Counted from the first letter of the stretch, positions 24,945-36,189 are shown. The stretch is DNA of 64,000 nucleotides from Saprospiraceae bacterium (GCA_016716335.1 JADJWN010000005.1:124001-188000); one strand, 5' to 3'. Made by a program: numbers and translations. Notes: a model not told the origin generated them from the sequence alone.

Positions 24945-24992
24945 AAACCTTACCCGCTCTCATTCGCTGAGCTTAACGAAACTATGGCCGGT

Positions 24993-25451
24993 TCAGAAAT
25001 AAATCTTTCCGTTCCACCATTCCTTTTCTATAACTGCACCGTTTTTCTCGTAAAACCGGAGTGCAGGCTCATTCCAGTCCAAAACCTGCCACTTCGTTTG
25101 TCTGCAGCCCATTTGTCTTGCCGTATCCACAAATGCATCAAAAAGCTGCTGTCCGATGCCATGCTGCCGGTATTCCGGTATTACATAAAAATCCTCAAGA
25201 TATAATGTCACCCCTTTCCATGTGGAAAAAGTTCGGTAAAAAACAGTCATTCCGACTTTTTCCCCCTCCATTTCTGCAATATGTCCCTGGATCAACCCGC
25301 TTTCAAAAGCAGCATAATATTCTGTGATGTCACTCAGGACGGCATCAGGTTCCTTTTCATAGGCTGCCAGTGCCTTGACCATGCTGTAAATAAACGGAAT
25401 GTCATCGTATTGGGCGGGTCTGATCCTGATTTTCGGGGCTGAAGTTTGCAT
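24993..25451 (-). CDS. GNAT N-acetyltransferase, SSAT/thialysine acetyltransferase-like
   Basis: 152 residues. GNAT motif A LEDFYVIPEYRQHGIGQQLF binds acetyl-CoA; WNEPALRFYEKNGA near the C-terminus is the motif seen in spermidine/spermine and thialysine N-acetyltransferases (SAT1 family). Likely acetylates a small amine; the true substrate cannot be told. Convergent with the metalloprotease gene (48-base gap). Confidence 0.85.
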   Translation of the reverse strand: MQTSAPKIRIRPAQYDDIPFIYSMVKALAAYEKEPDAVLSDITEYYAAFESGLIQGHIAEMEGEKVGMTVFYRTFSTWKGVTLYLEDFYVIPEYRQHGIGQQLFDAFVDTARQMGCRQTKWQVLDWNEPALRFYEKNGAVIEKEWWNGKIYF

Positions 25452-25615
25452 AGTGTTACTTTTTCCTGTAAAAATGAGACTTTTTTATCAAAATTACCCC
25501 GAATGTCAAGCCAATGGTAAAATTCAATACCGGCTTCAACTCGGAATAGCTTTAGCATCAATAATTTATTAAAAAAATATTGCCACATTACTATCCTTCG
25601 AATCAAAATTGTTTT

Positions 25616-25623
25616 TACCTTTG
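25616..25623 (+). promoter_or_regulatory. -7 box for rpsL (start of the ribosomal supercluster)
   Basis: TACCTTTG followed by CG and the small palindrome CTTTTT-C-AAAAAG (25629-25641). The same layout recurs before rpsJ, rplP and atpD. Confidence 0.75.
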
Positions 25624-25691
25624 CGTCTCTTTTTCAAAAAGCAGATTTTTATTTAACAAAAAACAGAAGGAATTCAGTAAAATTTAGCAGT

Positions 25692-26066
25692 ATGCCAACT
25701 ATCAATCAGTTAGTACGTAAGGGAAGGGAAAAAGTAGTGGTGGCCAGCAAATCCAGAGCCCTGGATGCATGCCCGCAGAAAAGAGGAGTGTGTACAAGAG
25801 TGTACACCACCACGCCAAAAAAGCCCAACTCTGCACTTCGTAAAGTAGCAAAGGTAAGAATGACCAACGGTATCGAAGTCATTGCCTATATCCCGGGTGA
25901 AGGACACAATCTGCAGGAACACTCCATTGTACTGGTGAGAGGGGGCAGGGTAAAGGACCTTCCGGGTGTACGTTATACGATAGTGAGAGGTGCTCTGGAT
26001 ACTGCCGGCGTAGCCAAGCGATTGAAGAGCCGATCCAAGTATGGTGCTAAAGCTCCTAAGAAATAA
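25692..26066 (+). CDS. rpsL: 30S ribosomal protein S12
   Basis: 124 residues. [20 protein letters not shown] and [12 protein letters not shown] are intact. Both lysines whose substitution gives streptomycin resistance (in TPKKPN and RVKD) are present, so the allele looks streptomycin-sensitive. Contacts the decoding centre. First gene of the str block, followed by rpsG and fusA. Confidence 0.99.
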   Translation: MPTINQLVRKGREKVVVASKSRALDACPQKRGVCTRVYTTTPKKPNSALRKVAKVRMTNGIEVIAYIPGEGHNLQEHSIVLVRGGRVKDLPGVRYTIVRGALDTAGVAKRLKSRSKYGAKAPKK

Positions 26067-26098
26067 TCCAATTAAATAAGTTTTCAACATAATATAAA

Positions 26099-26566
26099 AT
26101 GAGAAAAAGAAAACCCAAGAAAAGAGTCATACTCCCCGATGTGAGATACAATGATCCATTGGTGACCCAGTTTGTCAACAACATGATGTGGGAAGGCAAA
26201 AAGAGCGTTTCATTCGGTATTTTCTATGATGCCATGGACAAAATCGAATCCAGAACCTCCGAAAATCCCCATGAAGTGTGGAGAAAGGCACTGGAAAATG
26301 TCATGCCTTCTGTAGAAGTAAGAAGTAAGCGTATCGGAGGGGCTACCTTTCAGATCCCAACGGAGATCAGACCGGCAAGGAGACTTTCCATCGGTATGAA
26401 GTGGCTCATCAGATTCTCCAGAGCCCGAAGCGGTAAAGGTATGGCTGAAAAACTCGCAGCTGAGGTGATTGCTGCAAGCAAAGGTGAAGGTGCCGCAGTA
26501 AAACGAAGGGAAGATACCCACAGAATGGCAGAAGCTAACAGAGCATTTGCTCATTTCAAGGCGTAA
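26099..26566 (+). CDS. rpsG: 30S ribosomal protein S7
   Basis: 155 residues. Primary 16S rRNA binder of the 30S head: RKRKPKKRVILPDVRYNDPL at the N-terminus, then VEVRSKRIGGATFQIPTEIR and the C-terminal RREDTHRMAEANRAFAHF. Lies between rpsL and fusA as in most str operons. Confidence 0.98.
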   Translation: MRKRKPKKRVILPDVRYNDPLVTQFVNNMMWEGKKSVSFGIFYDAMDKIESRTSENPHEVWRKALENVMPSVEVRSKRIGGATFQIPTEIRPARRLSIGMKWLIRFSRARSGKGMAEKLAAEVIAASKGEGAAVKRREDTHRMAEANRAFAHFKA

Positions 26567-26616
26567 TCATACGCCTTTATTTTTTTAAAGCGATAATCTT
26601 TTATATCTAATATAAT

Positions 26617-28779
26617 ATGGCAAAGGATCTGAGATATACCCGAAATATTGGAATTGCTGCACACATTGATGCGGGCAAAACCACTACCACTGAAAGGATT
26701 TTGTATTACACCGGTATCAGCCACAAGATCGGAGAGGTACACGACGGAGCGGCTACCATGGACTGGATGGAGCAGGAGCAGGAAAGAGGTATCACCATTA
26801 CCTCCGCAGCTACAACCTGCAACTGGAATTATCCCACCGTTCAGGGTCAGAATACACCTGAGACCAAGTCTTACCACTTCAATATCATTGATACTCCGGG
26901 CCACGTGGATTTCACTGTGGAAGTAAACAGATCACTCAGGGTACTGGATGGTCTGGTGTTTCTTTTCAGTGCGGTAGATGGTGTGGAGCCACAGTCTGAA
27001 ACCAACTGGAGACTTGCAGAAAGATACCGGGTACCCAGTATTGCATTCGTAAACAAAATGGACCGTTCAGGTGCCGATTTCTTCAATGTGGTGAATGACA
27101 TCAAGGAAAAATTGGGTGCCAATGCAGTTCCGCTTCAGGTTCCGATCGGAGCAGAAGAAAAATTTAAGGGTGCTGTGGATCTCATTACCAATGTGGCTAT
27201 GGTCTGGAATGAAGAAGATCAGGGTATGACCTACAAGGTAGTGGATATTCCGGCTGACATTGCAGACACTGTAAAGGAATACCGGGAAAAACTGATCGAA
27301 GCTGTAGCTGAGTATGACGATCAGATCATGGAGAAGTTTTTCGATGATCCGGATTCTATCAGTGTGGACGAAATCAGGGCTGCCATCAGAAAAGCAGTAA
27401 TTGACATGGCTATCACACCGGTAATGTGTGGTTCGGCCTTCAAAAATAAAGGAGTACAGGCAGTATTGGATGCCGTGTGTGCTTTCCTCCCTTGTCCTCT
27501 GGACGTGGATGCTATCACAGGTACCAATCCCAAGACAGACAAAGAAGAGCAAAGAAAGCCCTCTGTAAGTGAGCCCTTTGCTGCCCTTGCATTCAAAATT
27601 GCTACTGACCCATATGTAGGTAGATTGGCTTTCATGAGAGTATATTCCGGAGCTTTGGATGCAGGATCCTATGTATTGAATACAAGGTCAGGCAACAAGG
27701 AGAGAATCTCCAGATTGTATCAGATGCATGCCAACAAGCAAAATCCCATCGAAAGAGTAGAAGCCGGTGATATTGCAGCAGGTGTAGGCTTCAAGGATCT
27801 CAGAACCGGAGATACCCTCTGTGATGAAAACCACCCGATTGTACTCGAAAGTATGGTGTTCCCGGATCCGGTAATCGGATTGGCAATAGAGCCCAAGACA
27901 CAAAAAGATCTGGATAAGTTGGGTATGGCTTTGAGCAAACTGGCAGAAGAAGATCCAACCTTCAGAGTAAGATATGACGAGGATACCAATCAGACAGTCA
28001 TCAGCGGTATGGGTGAGTTGCACCTCGAGATCATCGTGGATAGATTGAGAAGAGAATTTAAAGTGGAAGTTAACGAAGGAGCTCCGCAGGTTAACTATAA
28101 GGAAGCTCTGACCACAAGTGTCGAGCATACAGAAAGATTGAAAAAGCAATCAGGAGGTTCAGGTTTGTTTGCGCAGATGTCTTTTGAATTGGGACCTGCC
28201 GACCAGTCATTTCTTGAGTCAGAAGACTTCAAGTCAGGAAAAACCAAATTGCAGTTTGTCAATGATATCTTTGGAGGTTCTATTCTTAAGGAATACTTCC
28301 AGTCAATCATCAAAGGTTTTACCTCTATGATGGATAATGGTATCCTGGCAGGTTACGGTATTGACAGTATGAAAGTGAGAATCTTCGACGGTCAGACACA
28401 CCCTGTGGACTCAAAGCCTCTCGCATTCGAATTGTGCGCCAAGGAAGGTTTTAAAGAAGCAGCCAAAAAATGTAACCCTGTATTGATGGAGCCTATCATG
28501 AAGCTGGAGGTGGTATCTCCGGATGAATATGTGGGTTCGGTGATTGGTGACCTCAACCGAAGAAGGGGTATGCCCAAAGGTCAGGAAACCCGTTCAGGAG
28601 GAGCCGTAGCTATTCAGGCAGAAGTACCTTTGGCAGAAATGTTCGGTTATGTGACACAGCTTCGTACCATTACCTCAGGTCGTGCCAGCAGTACAATGGA
28701 GTTCAGCCATTATGCACCCGCACCTAAGGGAGTTGCCGATGCAGTGATTGAAAAAGCCAAAGGGGCTTTAAAAGTTTAA
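26617..28779 (+). CDS. fusA: Elongation factor G
   Basis: 720 residues. GTPase motifs [15 protein letters not shown] (G1), DTPGHVDF (G3), NKMD (G4) and GSAF (G5) are intact, followed by EF-G domains II-V ([16 protein letters not shown], ending FSHYAPAP). Catalyses tRNA-mRNA translocation and, with RRF, ribosome recycling. tuf does not follow; the S10 operon begins next with its own promoter. Confidence 0.99.
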   Translation: MAKDLRYTRNIGIAAHIDAGKTTTTERILYYTGISHKIGEVHDGAATMDWMEQEQERGITITSAATTCNWNYPTVQGQNTPETKSYHFNIIDTPGHVDFTVEVNRSLRVLDGLVFLFSAVDGVEPQSETNWRLAERYRVPSIAFVNKMDRSGADFFNVVNDIKEKLGANAVPLQVPIGAEEKFKGAVDLITNVAMVWNEEDQGMTYKVVDIPADIADTVKEYREKLIEAVAEYDDQIMEKFFDDPDSISVDEIRAAIRKAVIDMAITPVMCGSAFKNKGVQAVLDAVCAFLPCPLDVDAITGTNPKTDKEEQRKPSVSEPFAALAFKIATDPYVGRLAFMRVYSGALDAGSYVLNTRSGNKERISRLYQMHANKQNPIERVEAGDIAAGVGFKDLRTGDTLCDENHPIVLESMVFPDPVIGLAIEPKTQKDLDKLGMALSKLAEEDPTFRVRYDEDTNQTVISGMGELHLEIIVDRLRREFKVEVNEGAPQVNYKEALTTSVEHTERLKKQSGGSGLFAQMSFELGPADQSFLESEDFKSGKTKLQFVNDIFGGSILKEYFQSIIKGFTSMMDNGILAGYGIDSMKVRIFDGQTHPVDSKPLAFELCAKEGFKEAAKKCNPVLMEPIMKLEVVSPDEYVGSVIGDLNRRRGMPKGQETRSGGAVAIQAEVPLAEMFGYVTQLRTITSGRASSTMEFSHYAPAPKGVADAVIEKAKGALKV

Positions 28780-28807
28780 AAATTTTATTGAATTTTATAA
28801 AAATAAT

Positions 28808-28837
28808 TTGCTTAATCAAAAGAGAGCGTTATCTTTG
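28808..28837 (+). promoter_or_regulatory. Promoter of the S10 operon
   Basis: TTG at 28808-28810, 19-base spacer, TATCTTTG at 28830-28837. Downstream, the leader begins with GCGCC and a palindrome CTCTTT-TG-AAAGAG (28842-28855). Confidence 0.82.
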
Positions 28838-28876
28838 CGCCCTCTTTTGAAAGAGTGTAAAAAAGTAATAAAGGTT

Positions 28877-29185
28877 ATGAATCAAAAAATAAGGATTAAA
28901 CTCCGTTCTTACGATCACAATCTGGTAGATAAAAGCACAGAGAAAATCGTGAAAACGGTGAAAAACAGCGGTGCTGTAATATCCGGTCCGATTCCGCTGC
29001 CTACTGAGAAAGAAGTATTTACCGTATTGCGTTCTCCGCATGTAAATAAAAAATCTCGTGAGCAGTTTCAGTTAAGGACCCACAAGAGAGTGATCGAGAT
29101 TTTCACCCCCACTCAGAAAACGGTAGATGCTTTGTCAAAGCTCGAACTACCCAGTGGTGTTGACATCCAGGTCAAGCTCACCTGA
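28877..29185 (+). CDS. rpsJ: 30S ribosomal protein S10
   Basis: 102 residues from ATG 28877; a frame open from 28808 would run through the promoter and is rejected. [18 protein letters not shown] and [20 protein letters not shown] are the S10 signatures. First gene of the S10 block. Confidence 0.98.
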   Translation: MNQKIRIKLRSYDHNLVDKSTEKIVKTVKNSGAVISGPIPLPTEKEVFTVLRSPHVNKKSREQFQLRTHKRVIEIFTPTQKTVDALSKLELPSGVDIQVKLT

Positions 29186-29269
29186 TTACCGCAATCCAAA
29201 GTTTTTCATTCTTATTTGCCCTGAGGGCATAGAAGTCTAAAGTGAATCTTTAGTATTAAAAATTTAATC

Positions 29270-29890
29270 ATGAACGGATTAATAGGAAAGAAAATTGGCA
29301 TGACCAGTATTTATTCTGCAGAGGGTAAAAATATCGCCTGCACAGTGGTCGAAGCGTTGCCAAATGTAGTTACTCAGGTTAAAACCATTGAGTCTGACGG
29401 GTATGATGCCATTCAGTTGGGATATGGTGAAATGAAAGAGAAGCATACCACCAAACCTTTGATGGGTCATTTTGCTCAGGCCGGAACCACCCCTAAACGA
29501 AAACTCGTAGAATTCCGGGATTATCCCAATGCCAAAAAATTGGGTGAAGAAGTTTCTATCACCGAAGTATTCAATGAGGGAGATAAGGTAAGTGCAATCG
29601 GTACTTCCAAAGGTAAGGGATTTCAGGGTGTAGTAAAAAGACATCACTTCAATGGAGTAGGACAGTCCACTCACGGTCAGCACAACAGATTGCGTGCTCC
29701 GGGTTCTGTCGGTGCCTCAGCATTCCCCTCCAGAGTATTCAAGGGTCTGAGAATGGCAGGCAGAATGGGCAATGAAAGGGTGAAGACCAAAAATCTGAAG
29801 ATTGTTAAGATATTGCCGGAAATGAACCTCATCTTAATACAGGGTTCTGTACCGGGACATAAAGGATCGTTTGTAGTCATTGAAAAGTAA
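29270..29890 (+). CDS. rplC: 50S ribosomal protein L3
   Basis: 206 residues. N-terminal [13 protein letters not shown] and the loop that reaches the peptidyl transferase centre, [19 protein letters not shown], with the Gln that is methylated in E. coli. Early assembly protein of the 50S subunit. Confidence 0.98.
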   Translation: MNGLIGKKIGMTSIYSAEGKNIACTVVEALPNVVTQVKTIESDGYDAIQLGYGEMKEKHTTKPLMGHFAQAGTTPKRKLVEFRDYPNAKKLGEEVSITEVFNEGDKVSAIGTSKGKGFQGVVKRHHFNGVGQSTHGQHNRLRAPGSVGASAFPSRVFKGLRMAGRMGNERVKTKNLKIVKILPEMNLILIQGSVPGHKGSFVVIEK

Positions 29891-29895
29891 GAACG

Positions 29896-30516
29896 ATGAA
29901 ACTCGAAGTATTAAATAAAGAAGGCCAGAGTACCGGCAGAACAGTGGAGTTGCCGGAGAGTGTATTTGGTATTGAGCCCAATGCCCATGCAGTGTATCTC
30001 GCAGTAAAACAGTATAATGCTGCTCAAAGACAGGGTACACATAAGGCCAAAGAAAGGAATGAAATCGCCAGATCTACCAAAAAGATCAAAAGGCAAAAGG
30101 GTACAGGTACTGCCAGAGCCGGATCTACCAAATCTCCGGTATTCAGGGGTGGAGGTAGAGTTTTCGGGCCCAAACCCAGAAATTACAGTTTTAAGCTCAA
30201 TAAGAAGGTCAAGGAATTGGCAAGATTCTCTGCGCTTTCTCACAAGGCTTCCAGCGGTATGATCAAAGTTGTGGAGGATTTCCAGATGGATAAGCCATCT
30301 ACCAAAGCATATATTAATGTATTGAACAATCTGAAGGTTGAAGGTAAATCCATATATGTTTTACCTGAATACAACAGCAATATTTATCTGTCAGGCAGAA
30401 ACATTCCGGGAGCGGCTGTAGTAAATGCCTCAGATCTTAATACTTATGAAATCCTTCATGCAGATACCTTACTGCTGTCGGAAAAAGCGGTATCACATTT
30501 CAATCAGGAAGCCTAA
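29896..30516 (+). CDS. rplD: 50S ribosomal protein L4
   Basis: 206 residues, 5 bases after rplC. Contains the exit-tunnel loop RQKGTGTARAGSTKSPVFRG. L4 regulates the S10 operon in E. coli; whether that holds in Bacteroidota is unknown. Confidence 0.98.
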   Translation: MKLEVLNKEGQSTGRTVELPESVFGIEPNAHAVYLAVKQYNAAQRQGTHKAKERNEIARSTKKIKRQKGTGTARAGSTKSPVFRGGGRVFGPKPRNYSFKLNKKVKELARFSALSHKASSGMIKVVEDFQMDKPSTKAYINVLNNLKVEGKSIYVLPEYNSNIYLSGRNIPGAAVVNASDLNTYEILHADTLLLSEKAVSHFNQEA

Positions 30517-30528
30517 AATTTTTGATCC

Positions 30529-30828
30529 ATGAGCAAGCAGATTATCATTAAGCCTATCATCTCTGAAAAATCAGAGAGGTTGACTAAAAAAGGAAATCAG
30601 TATTCTTTTATTGTAGATAAGGATGCCAATAAACTGGAGATCAAAAAGGCCATTGAAACCATGTTTACTACCAATGTAGTAGCTGTAAATACGGTGGTGA
30701 TGCCTGCAAAATCCAAGGCAAGGAATACTAGAAGCGGAGTAGTAAAGGGTAGAGTAAGCCCCTACAAAAAGGCTTTTGTGACCCTTGCAGAGGGTGAGGA
30801 GTTGGATCTTTACGGTTCTGAAGAATAA
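30529..30828 (+). CDS. rplW: 50S ribosomal protein L23
   Basis: 99 residues. IIIKPIISEKSERLTKKGN at the N-terminus and VNTVVMPAKSKARNTRSG in the arm. Lies at the tunnel exit and docks trigger factor and SRP. Confidence 0.97.
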   Translation: MSKQIIIKPIISEKSERLTKKGNQYSFIVDKDANKLEIKKAIETMFTTNVVAVNTVVMPAKSKARNTRSGVVKGRVSPYKKAFVTLAEGEELDLYGSEE

Positions 30829-30859
30829 TATTTATTCATCGCAATAAATTGATGAAACA

Positions 30860-31684
30860 ATGCCAATAAAGAAATTTAATCCCATAACACCGGGAACCAG
30901 ACATAAGATCGGTAATGCTTTTACCGAAATTACCACTGACAGACCTGAGAAGTCATTGACAGTAGGTAAAGCTAAGTCCGGGGGTAGAAACCATGATGGT
31001 AAAATGACCATGAGGCATATCGGTGGTGGTAGTAAGAGAAAGTACAGAATTATTGACTTCAAGAGAGATAAGGAGGATATTCCTGCAAAAGTAGTCAGTA
31101 TAGAATACGATCCTAACCGTACTGCTTATATCGCCCTTTTGGCTTATGTGGATGGAGAGAAAAGATATATTATCGCTCCTCATAATCTTAAAGTAGGCAC
31201 AAAAGTGATTTCAGGCAAGAAAGCCACACCGGATGTGGGTAATGCCATGTACTTCAGTGATATTCCATTGGGTACCGATATCCATGCCATCGAACTGGCT
31301 CCGGGTAAAGGTGCTGCTCTGGCTCGAAGTGCCGGTACTTACTGTACTATGATGGGTAGAGAAGGTAAATATGCCATTATCAAGCTGCCTTCAGGTGAAA
31401 TCAGAAGAGTATTGCTCACCTGCAAAGCAGTGATAGGTAGAGCGTCTAATCCTGATCACGGTCTGGAAGTTCATGGTAAAGCCGGTCGTAAGAGATGGCT
31501 GGGTGTGAGACCGAGAGTGAGAGGTGTGGCGATGAACCCTGTGGATCACCCGATGGGTGGTGGTGAAGGAAGGGCTTCTGGAGGACATCCAAGATCCCGT
31601 ACAGGTATCATGGCCAAGGGTCAGAAAACAAGGCATGTGAAAAAGCATTCTACCAAGCTTATCATTTCAAAAAGGAAAAATTAA
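30860..31684 (+). CDS. rplB: 50S ribosomal protein L2
   Basis: 274 residues. The C-terminal [18 protein letters not shown] carries the conserved His needed for peptidyl transferase function. [20 protein letters not shown] is the RNA-binding start. Confidence 0.99.
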   Translation: MPIKKFNPITPGTRHKIGNAFTEITTDRPEKSLTVGKAKSGGRNHDGKMTMRHIGGGSKRKYRIIDFKRDKEDIPAKVVSIEYDPNRTAYIALLAYVDGEKRYIIAPHNLKVGTKVISGKKATPDVGNAMYFSDIPLGTDIHAIELAPGKGAALARSAGTYCTMMGREGKYAIIKLPSGEIRRVLLTCKAVIGRASNPDHGLEVHGKAGRKRWLGVRPRVRGVAMNPVDHPMGGGEGRASGGHPRSRTGIMAKGQKTRHVKKHSTKLIISKRKN

Positions 31685-31700
31685 AATAAAATAGTATAAC

Positions 31701-31964
31701 ATGGCTCGTTCAGTTAAAAAAGGTCCATACGTACATCACAAGTTGTTGGAAAAAGTGGTTAAGGCTAATGAATCCAACAGAAAGTCAGTCATCAAGACCT
31801 GGTCAAGGGCTTCCATGATTATCCCTGACATGATCGGTCAGACAATTGCTGTGCACAATGGAAAAACTTTTGTTCCGGTATTCATCACTGAAAATATGGT
31901 GGGACACAAGTTGGGAGAATTTTCGCCGACCAGGACTTTTAAAGGCCATTCAGGTAATAAATAA
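31701..31964 (+). CDS. rpsS: 30S ribosomal protein S19
   Basis: 87 residues. [17 protein letters not shown] at the start and [18 protein letters not shown] at the end. Binds the 30S head with S13. Confidence 0.98.
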   Translation: MARSVKKGPYVHHKLLEKVVKANESNRKSVIKTWSRASMIIPDMIGQTIAVHNGKTFVPVFITENMVGHKLGEFSPTRTFKGHSGNK

Positions 31965-31999
31965 TTGATAATTTAAACGCTTAGCTTAAATAAAGATAT

Positions 32000-32356
32000 A
32001 TGGAAGCTGTTGCAAGATTAAGAAACTGTCCGATGTCAGCCCGAAAGATGAGGCTGGTGGTGGATAACATCAGAGGTAAGTCAGTAGAAGATGCCCTCAA
32101 CATTCTGAAGTACACCAATAAGGAGGCAGCTGTATGGCTTGAGAAGCTGGTACTTTCGGCTATTTCAAACTGGGAGCAGAAGTCTGAGGGATTCAGCGCT
32201 GATGAACACGGACTCTTCATCAAGAGAGCTTTCGTGGACGGTGGACCAATGCTTAAGAGATTCAGACCGGCACCTCACGGAAGGGCCAACAGAATCCGTA
32301 AAAGAATGAATCATGTCACCATCGTGGTTGAAAATAAGATATTAACAGAAGCCTGA
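32000..32356 (+). CDS. rplV: 50S ribosomal protein L22
   Basis: 118 residues. MSARKMRLVVDNIRGKSVED and the tunnel-lining hairpin region RFRPAPHGRANRIRKRMNHV. No macrolide-resistance type insertion seen. Confidence 0.98.
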   Translation: MEAVARLRNCPMSARKMRLVVDNIRGKSVEDALNILKYTNKEAAVWLEKLVLSAISNWEQKSEGFSADEHGLFIKRAFVDGGPMLKRFRPAPHGRANRIRKRMNHVTIVVENKILTEA

Positions 32357-32379
32357 TAAAACATTAAAATAATCATTAC

Positions 32380-33138
32380 ATGGGTCAAAAGACAAATCCG
32401 ATAGGCAACAGATTAGGGATCATCAAAGGTTGGGATTCCAGTTGGTACGGTGGAAAAGAGTTTGGTCAGAAAGTTGTTGAAGATGAAAACATCAGGGTAT
32501 ATCTGAATGCCAGGATATCCAAGGGGGGGATTGCCAAAATAGTGATAGAGAGAACACTCAAGAGAATTACTGTCACAATCCACACTTCCAGACCGGGTAT
32601 CATCATTGGTAAAGGAGGCCAGGAAGTGGACAGGATCAAAGAAGAGTTGAAGAAACTGACAGGTAAGGATGTTCAGATCAATATAATAGAGATCAGAAAA
32701 CCTGAGATAGATGCTGCCATCGTTGGCGAAACCATAGCCAAGCAGATTGAATCCAGGGTTAATTATAAAAGAGCCATCAAAATGGCCATCCAATCTGCTA
32801 TCAGAGCCGGTGCAGAAGGTATCAAGATCAGAGTAAGCGGCAGATTGAATGGAGCAGAAATGGCAAGGAGTGAAGAGTTTAAAGAGGGAAGAACTCCTCT
32901 CCATACCTTCAGAGCGGATATTGATTATTCCATCAAGGAAGCATTGACAGTTTATGGCAAGATCGGTATCAAAACGTGGATATGCAGAGGTGAAATTCTG
33001 GAGAAAAGAGATCTGAGCCCAAATGCCGGAATGAACAAGGCAAATACTGAAGTCCAGTCTTCATCCGGTGAAAGCAGAGGCGGTGGAAGAGGTGACAGAA
33101 GACAAGGCGGCGGAGGCGGAAGAGGCAGAAAAAGATAA
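32380..33138 (+). CDS. rpsC: 30S ribosomal protein S3 with Gly/Arg-rich tail
   Basis: 252 residues. N-terminal [20 protein letters not shown] domain with [18 protein letters not shown], and C-domain [20 protein letters not shown], all typical. The last ~25 residues ([20 protein letters not shown]) form an RGG-like basic tail beyond the conserved body. S3 lines the mRNA entry channel and has helicase activity with S4 and S5. Confidence 0.98.
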   Translation: MGQKTNPIGNRLGIIKGWDSSWYGGKEFGQKVVEDENIRVYLNARISKGGIAKIVIERTLKRITVTIHTSRPGIIIGKGGQEVDRIKEELKKLTGKDVQINIIEIRKPEIDAAIVGETIAKQIESRVNYKRAIKMAIQSAIRAGAEGIKIRVSGRLNGAEMARSEEFKEGRTPLHTFRADIDYSIKEALTVYGKIGIKTWICRGEILEKRDLSPNAGMNKANTEVQSSSGESRGGGRGDRRQGGGGGRGRKR

Positions 33139-33160
33139 GATATAATTTATTAAAAAGTAT

Positions 33161-33168
33161 TACCTTTG
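33161..33168 (+). promoter_or_regulatory. Internal -7 box before rplP
   Basis: TACCTTTG followed by CGCCA and CTTTTC-AAAAAAG in the 72-base rpsC-rplP gap: the same leader layout as rpsL and rpsJ. Confidence 0.7.
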
Positions 33169-33210
33169 CGCCACTTTTCAAAAAAGCATAGATTAAAAAC
33201 ATAGATAATC

Positions 33211-33630
33211 ATGTTACAACCAAAAAGAACAAGATACAGAAAGCAACATAAAATGAATCCCAAAGGGATTTCTGTAAAAGGAAGTACAATCTCTTTCGGA
33301 TCATTTGCGCTCAAATCAATGGAAATCGGCAGGATTACCAACAGACAGCTGGAGTCTGCCAGGATTGCCATGACCCGTTACATGAAGAGGGAAGGTAAGG
33401 TATGGATCAGAATATTTCCGGATAAGCCTGTAACCAAAAAGCCTCAGGAAGTAAGGATGGGTAAAGGAAAGGGTGCTTTGGATCACTGGGTGGCAGTAGT
33501 AAAACCCGGCAAAATCATGTTTGAGATTGACGGTGTTCCGGCAAATATTGCAGTGGAGGCATTGAGACTTGCTGCGCAGAAGCTTCCTGTATTGACAAGG
33601 ACAGTAACAAGAGCAGATTATAGCGAATAA
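33211..33630 (+). CDS. rplP: 50S ribosomal protein L16
   Basis: 139 residues. [14 protein letters not shown] start, [20 protein letters not shown] and [20 protein letters not shown]. Organises the A-site region of the 50S subunit. Confidence 0.98.
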   Translation: MLQPKRTRYRKQHKMNPKGISVKGSTISFGSFALKSMEIGRITNRQLESARIAMTRYMKREGKVWIRIFPDKPVTKKPQEVRMGKGKGALDHWVAVVKPGKIMFEIDGVPANIAVEALRLAAQKLPVLTRTVTRADYSE

Positions 33631-33643
33631 TAAATGACAGACA

Positions 33644-33898
33644 ATGGCAACTAAAAAAACCATAGAATTGAAAGGCCTTGCAGTAGATGCTTTAAATGAG
33701 GAGTTGAAGATAGCTTCTCAGGATCTGAACAGGATGAAGTTTGATCATGCTGCCAAAGGACTTGAGAATCCCGATCAGATAAAGGGACTCAAGAAAGATA
33801 TTGCCAGATTGAAGACAGAAATTCGTGCAAGGGAAATTGCTTCAATGACCAAAGAGGAGTTGGCGAAGAGATCAAAAATAAGATTAAGAAGAAAGTAA
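33644..33898 (+). CDS. rpmC: 50S ribosomal protein L29
   Basis: 84 residues, slightly long for L29 (usually 60-70) because of its N-terminus. Two-helix core AASQDLNRMKFDHAAKGLEN-like segment, then KKDIARLKTEIRAREI. Position between L16 and S17 confirms identity. Confidence 0.93.
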   Translation: MATKKTIELKGLAVDALNEELKIASQDLNRMKFDHAAKGLENPDQIKGLKKDIARLKTEIRAREIASMTKEELAKRSKIRLRRK

Positions 33899-33912
33899 TA
33901 AATTAATAATCC

Positions 33913-34170
33913 ATGACTGATAAAGCATTAAGAAAAGTTAGGATTGGTGTGGTAGCCAGCGACAAAATGGATAAGACCATAACTGTGTTGGTGGAAAGAA
34001 GACTTAAGCACCCTATTTATGGTAAATTCGTAAAAAGGTCAAAGAAGTTTTTTGCACACGACGAAAATAATGAGTGCAGAGAAGGCGATCTGGTTAAAAT
34101 CACTGAAACCAGACCCCTGAGCAAGAATAAGAGCTGGAGACTCGTGGAAATTCTCGAAAGAGCCAAATAA
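33913..34170 (+). CDS. rpsQ: 30S ribosomal protein S17
   Basis: 85 residues. [39 protein letters not shown] and [19 protein letters not shown] are the OB-fold signatures. Confidence 0.98.
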   Translation: MTDKALRKVRIGVVASDKMDKTITVLVERRLKHPIYGKFVKRSKKFFAHDENNECREGDLVKITETRPLSKNKSWRLVEILERAK

Positions 34171-34190
34171 TTATTTAAAAAAGAAGTATC

Positions 34191-34556
34191 ATGATCCAAC
34201 AAGAATCAAGACTTAAAGTGGCTGACAACAGTGGTGCAAAGGAAGTACTTTGTATCAGAGTGTTAGGCGGTACCAAAAGAAGGTACGCTTCTGTCGGAGA
34301 TAAGATTGTAGTGGCTGTGAAATCTGCCACACCTACCGGTATCAAAAAAGGAACGGTGACCAAGGCAGTAATCGTACGCACCACTAAAGAGGTGAGAAGG
34401 AAGGATGGTTCCTACATAAGATTTGATGATAATGCAGTGGTACTTCTCAATAATGCGGATGAACCCAGAGGATCGAGGATTTTCGGCCCGGTAGCAAGAG
34501 AACTGAGAGACCGGGATTATATGAGGATTGTTTCATTAGCTCCTGAAGTACTTTAA
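34191..34556 (+). CDS. rplN: 50S ribosomal protein L14
   Basis: 121 residues. [20 protein letters not shown] and [20 protein letters not shown]. Forms intersubunit bridges and binds the silencing factor RsfS. Confidence 0.98.
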   Translation: MIQQESRLKVADNSGAKEVLCIRVLGGTKRRYASVGDKIVVAVKSATPTGIKKGTVTKAVIVRTTKEVRRKDGSYIRFDDNAVVLLNNADEPRGSRIFGPVARELRDRDYMRIVSLAPEVL

Positions 34557-34569
34557 AATTTAGATTGAA

Positions 34570-34902
34570 ATGACAACAACTAAGAGATTTGCCCCAAAGC
34601 TGAAAATTAAGAAAGGGGATAAAGTTACGGTTATCGCAGGTTCTAATAAAGGAGAATCCGGTGTAGTAATGCAGGTATTCCCCAAAGAAAACAGAGCTAT
34701 TGTGGAAGGCCTGAATATGGTGAAAAAGCACATTAAAAGCACTCAGGATAATCCCGGCGGTATTGTGGAGAAGGAGGCACCTATTCACATTTCCAATCTG
34801 ATGCTGATTGACATCAAATCCGGTAAGCCTACCAGAGTAGGAAGGAAAGTAGTAGATGGTAAGATCGTAAGATATTGTAAAAACTCAGGTGAAATTATTT
34901 AA
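34570..34902 (+). CDS. rplX: 50S ribosomal protein L24
   Basis: 110 residues. KOW motif [20 protein letters not shown], then [20 protein letters not shown]. Assembly initiator of the 50S subunit. Confidence 0.97.
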   Translation: MTTTKRFAPKLKIKKGDKVTVIAGSNKGESGVVMQVFPKENRAIVEGLNMVKKHIKSTQDNPGGIVEKEAPIHISNLMLIDIKSGKPTRVGRKVVDGKIVRYCKNSGEII

Positions 34903-34904
34903 AG

Positions 34905-35462
34905 ATGAGCTATACGCCTAGATTAAAAGAAAAATACCAGAAGGAGATAGTACCCAAACTCAACGAACAGTTTGGCTACAAGACTATCATGCAGGTACCC
35001 AGATTGGTAAAGATAAGCATCAATCAGGGAGTGGGTTCAGCTACTCAGGATAAAAAACTGGTAGATAATGCCGTAAATGAAATGACGATTATTTCCGGTC
35101 AGAAAGCGGTACCCACCATTGCCAGAAAGTCAATATCTAACTTCAAATTGAGGGAGTTTATGCCTATCGGAGCAAGGGTGACCCTGAGAGACAGAAAAAT
35201 GTATGAGTTTCTCGATCGTCTTATTACAGTTGCCCTACCGAGAGTGAGGGACTTTAAAGGTATCAATGACAAGAGTTTTGACGGAAGAGGTAATTATTCC
35301 CTCGGTATTAAGGAACAGATCATCTTCCCTGAAATTGATATCGACAAGGTAAATAAGATCACCGGACTGGATATTACTTTCGTGACCACAGCAAAGACAG
35401 ATGCTGAAGCTTATGCGCTGTTGAAAGAGTTGGGTTTACCATTTAAAAACATTAAGAATTAA
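34905..35462 (+). CDS. rplE: 50S ribosomal protein L5
   Basis: 185 residues starting 2 bases after rpl[27 protein letters not shown]-type segment ([15 protein letters not shown]) and [20 protein letters not shown]. Binds 5S rRNA. Confidence 0.98.
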   Translation: MSYTPRLKEKYQKEIVPKLNEQFGYKTIMQVPRLVKISINQGVGSATQDKKLVDNAVNEMTIISGQKAVPTIARKSISNFKLREFMPIGARVTLRDRKMYEFLDRLITVALPRVRDFKGINDKSFDGRGNYSLGIKEQIIFPEIDIDKVNKITGLDITFVTTAKTDAEAYALLKELGLPFKNIKN

Positions 35463-35468
35463 TAGTTT

Positions 35469-35738
35469 ATGGCTAAAAAATCAATCATTGCCAGAGAAAT
35501 AAAGAGAGAGAGACTGGTAGCAAAATATGCCGAGCTCCGAAAGAAATTGAAGGAAGCCGGCGATTATGATGCACTGGATAAGTTACCTAAAAATTCTTCG
35601 AGAGTAAGGTTGCACAATCGCTGCAAATTGACCGGAAGACCTAAAGGGTACATGAGGAGATTCGGTATAAACAGAGTGATGTTCAGACAAATGGCCAATG
35701 AAGGGAAAATACCCGGAATCACAAAGGCAAGTTGGTAA
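35469..35738 (+). CDS. rpsN: 30S ribosomal protein S14, zinc-free long form
   Basis: 89 residues. The C-terminal core [20 protein letters not shown] lacks the two CxxC pairs of the short zinc form, so this is the C-minus type. Order L5-S14-S8 as usual. Confidence 0.97.
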   Translation: MAKKSIIAREIKRERLVAKYAELRKKLKEAGDYDALDKLPKNSSRVRLHNRCKLTGRPKGYMRRFGINRVMFRQMANEGKIPGITKASW

Positions 35739-35764
35739 TTATTATATTTTGAATTGATAATATT

Positions 35765-36169
35765 ATGATAGTAACAGATCCTATTGCAGACTACCTGACA
35801 AGAATCAGAAATGCGCAGGCAGCCGGACATAAAATTGTAGAAATTCCTGCTTCTAATATCAAGAAAGGAATTACTAAGATTTTATATGAACAGGGATACA
35901 TTCTCAAATATAAGTTTGATGATGATGCGGGAAAGCAGGGAGTTATCAGTATTGCATTGAAATATGATGCAGTGACTAAAAAACCTGTGATTAAAGAACT
36001 CAAGAGAGTGAGTAGATCCGGTCTGAGACAATATAAAGGCGTGGATGAATTGCCAAAAGTCATCAACGGATTGGGGATTGCTATCATATCCACTTCCAAG
36101 GGGCTGATGACTGATAAGCAGGCAAGACAGGAGAAAGTAGGAGGTGAAGTTATCTGTTATGTTTACTAA
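35765..36169 (+). CDS. rpsH: 30S ribosomal protein S8
   Basis: 134 residues. [20 protein letters not shown] and the C-terminal [20 protein letters not shown]. Central-domain 16S rRNA binder; in E. coli it represses the spc operon. Confidence 0.98.
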   Translation: MIVTDPIADYLTRIRNAQAAGHKIVEIPASNIKKGITKILYEQGYILKYKFDDDAGKQGVISIALKYDAVTKKPVIKELKRVSRSGLRQYKGVDELPKVINGLGIAIISTSKGLMTDKQARQEKVGGEVICYVY

Positions 36170-36189
36170 TCAGTAAAAGATCAAAGATC

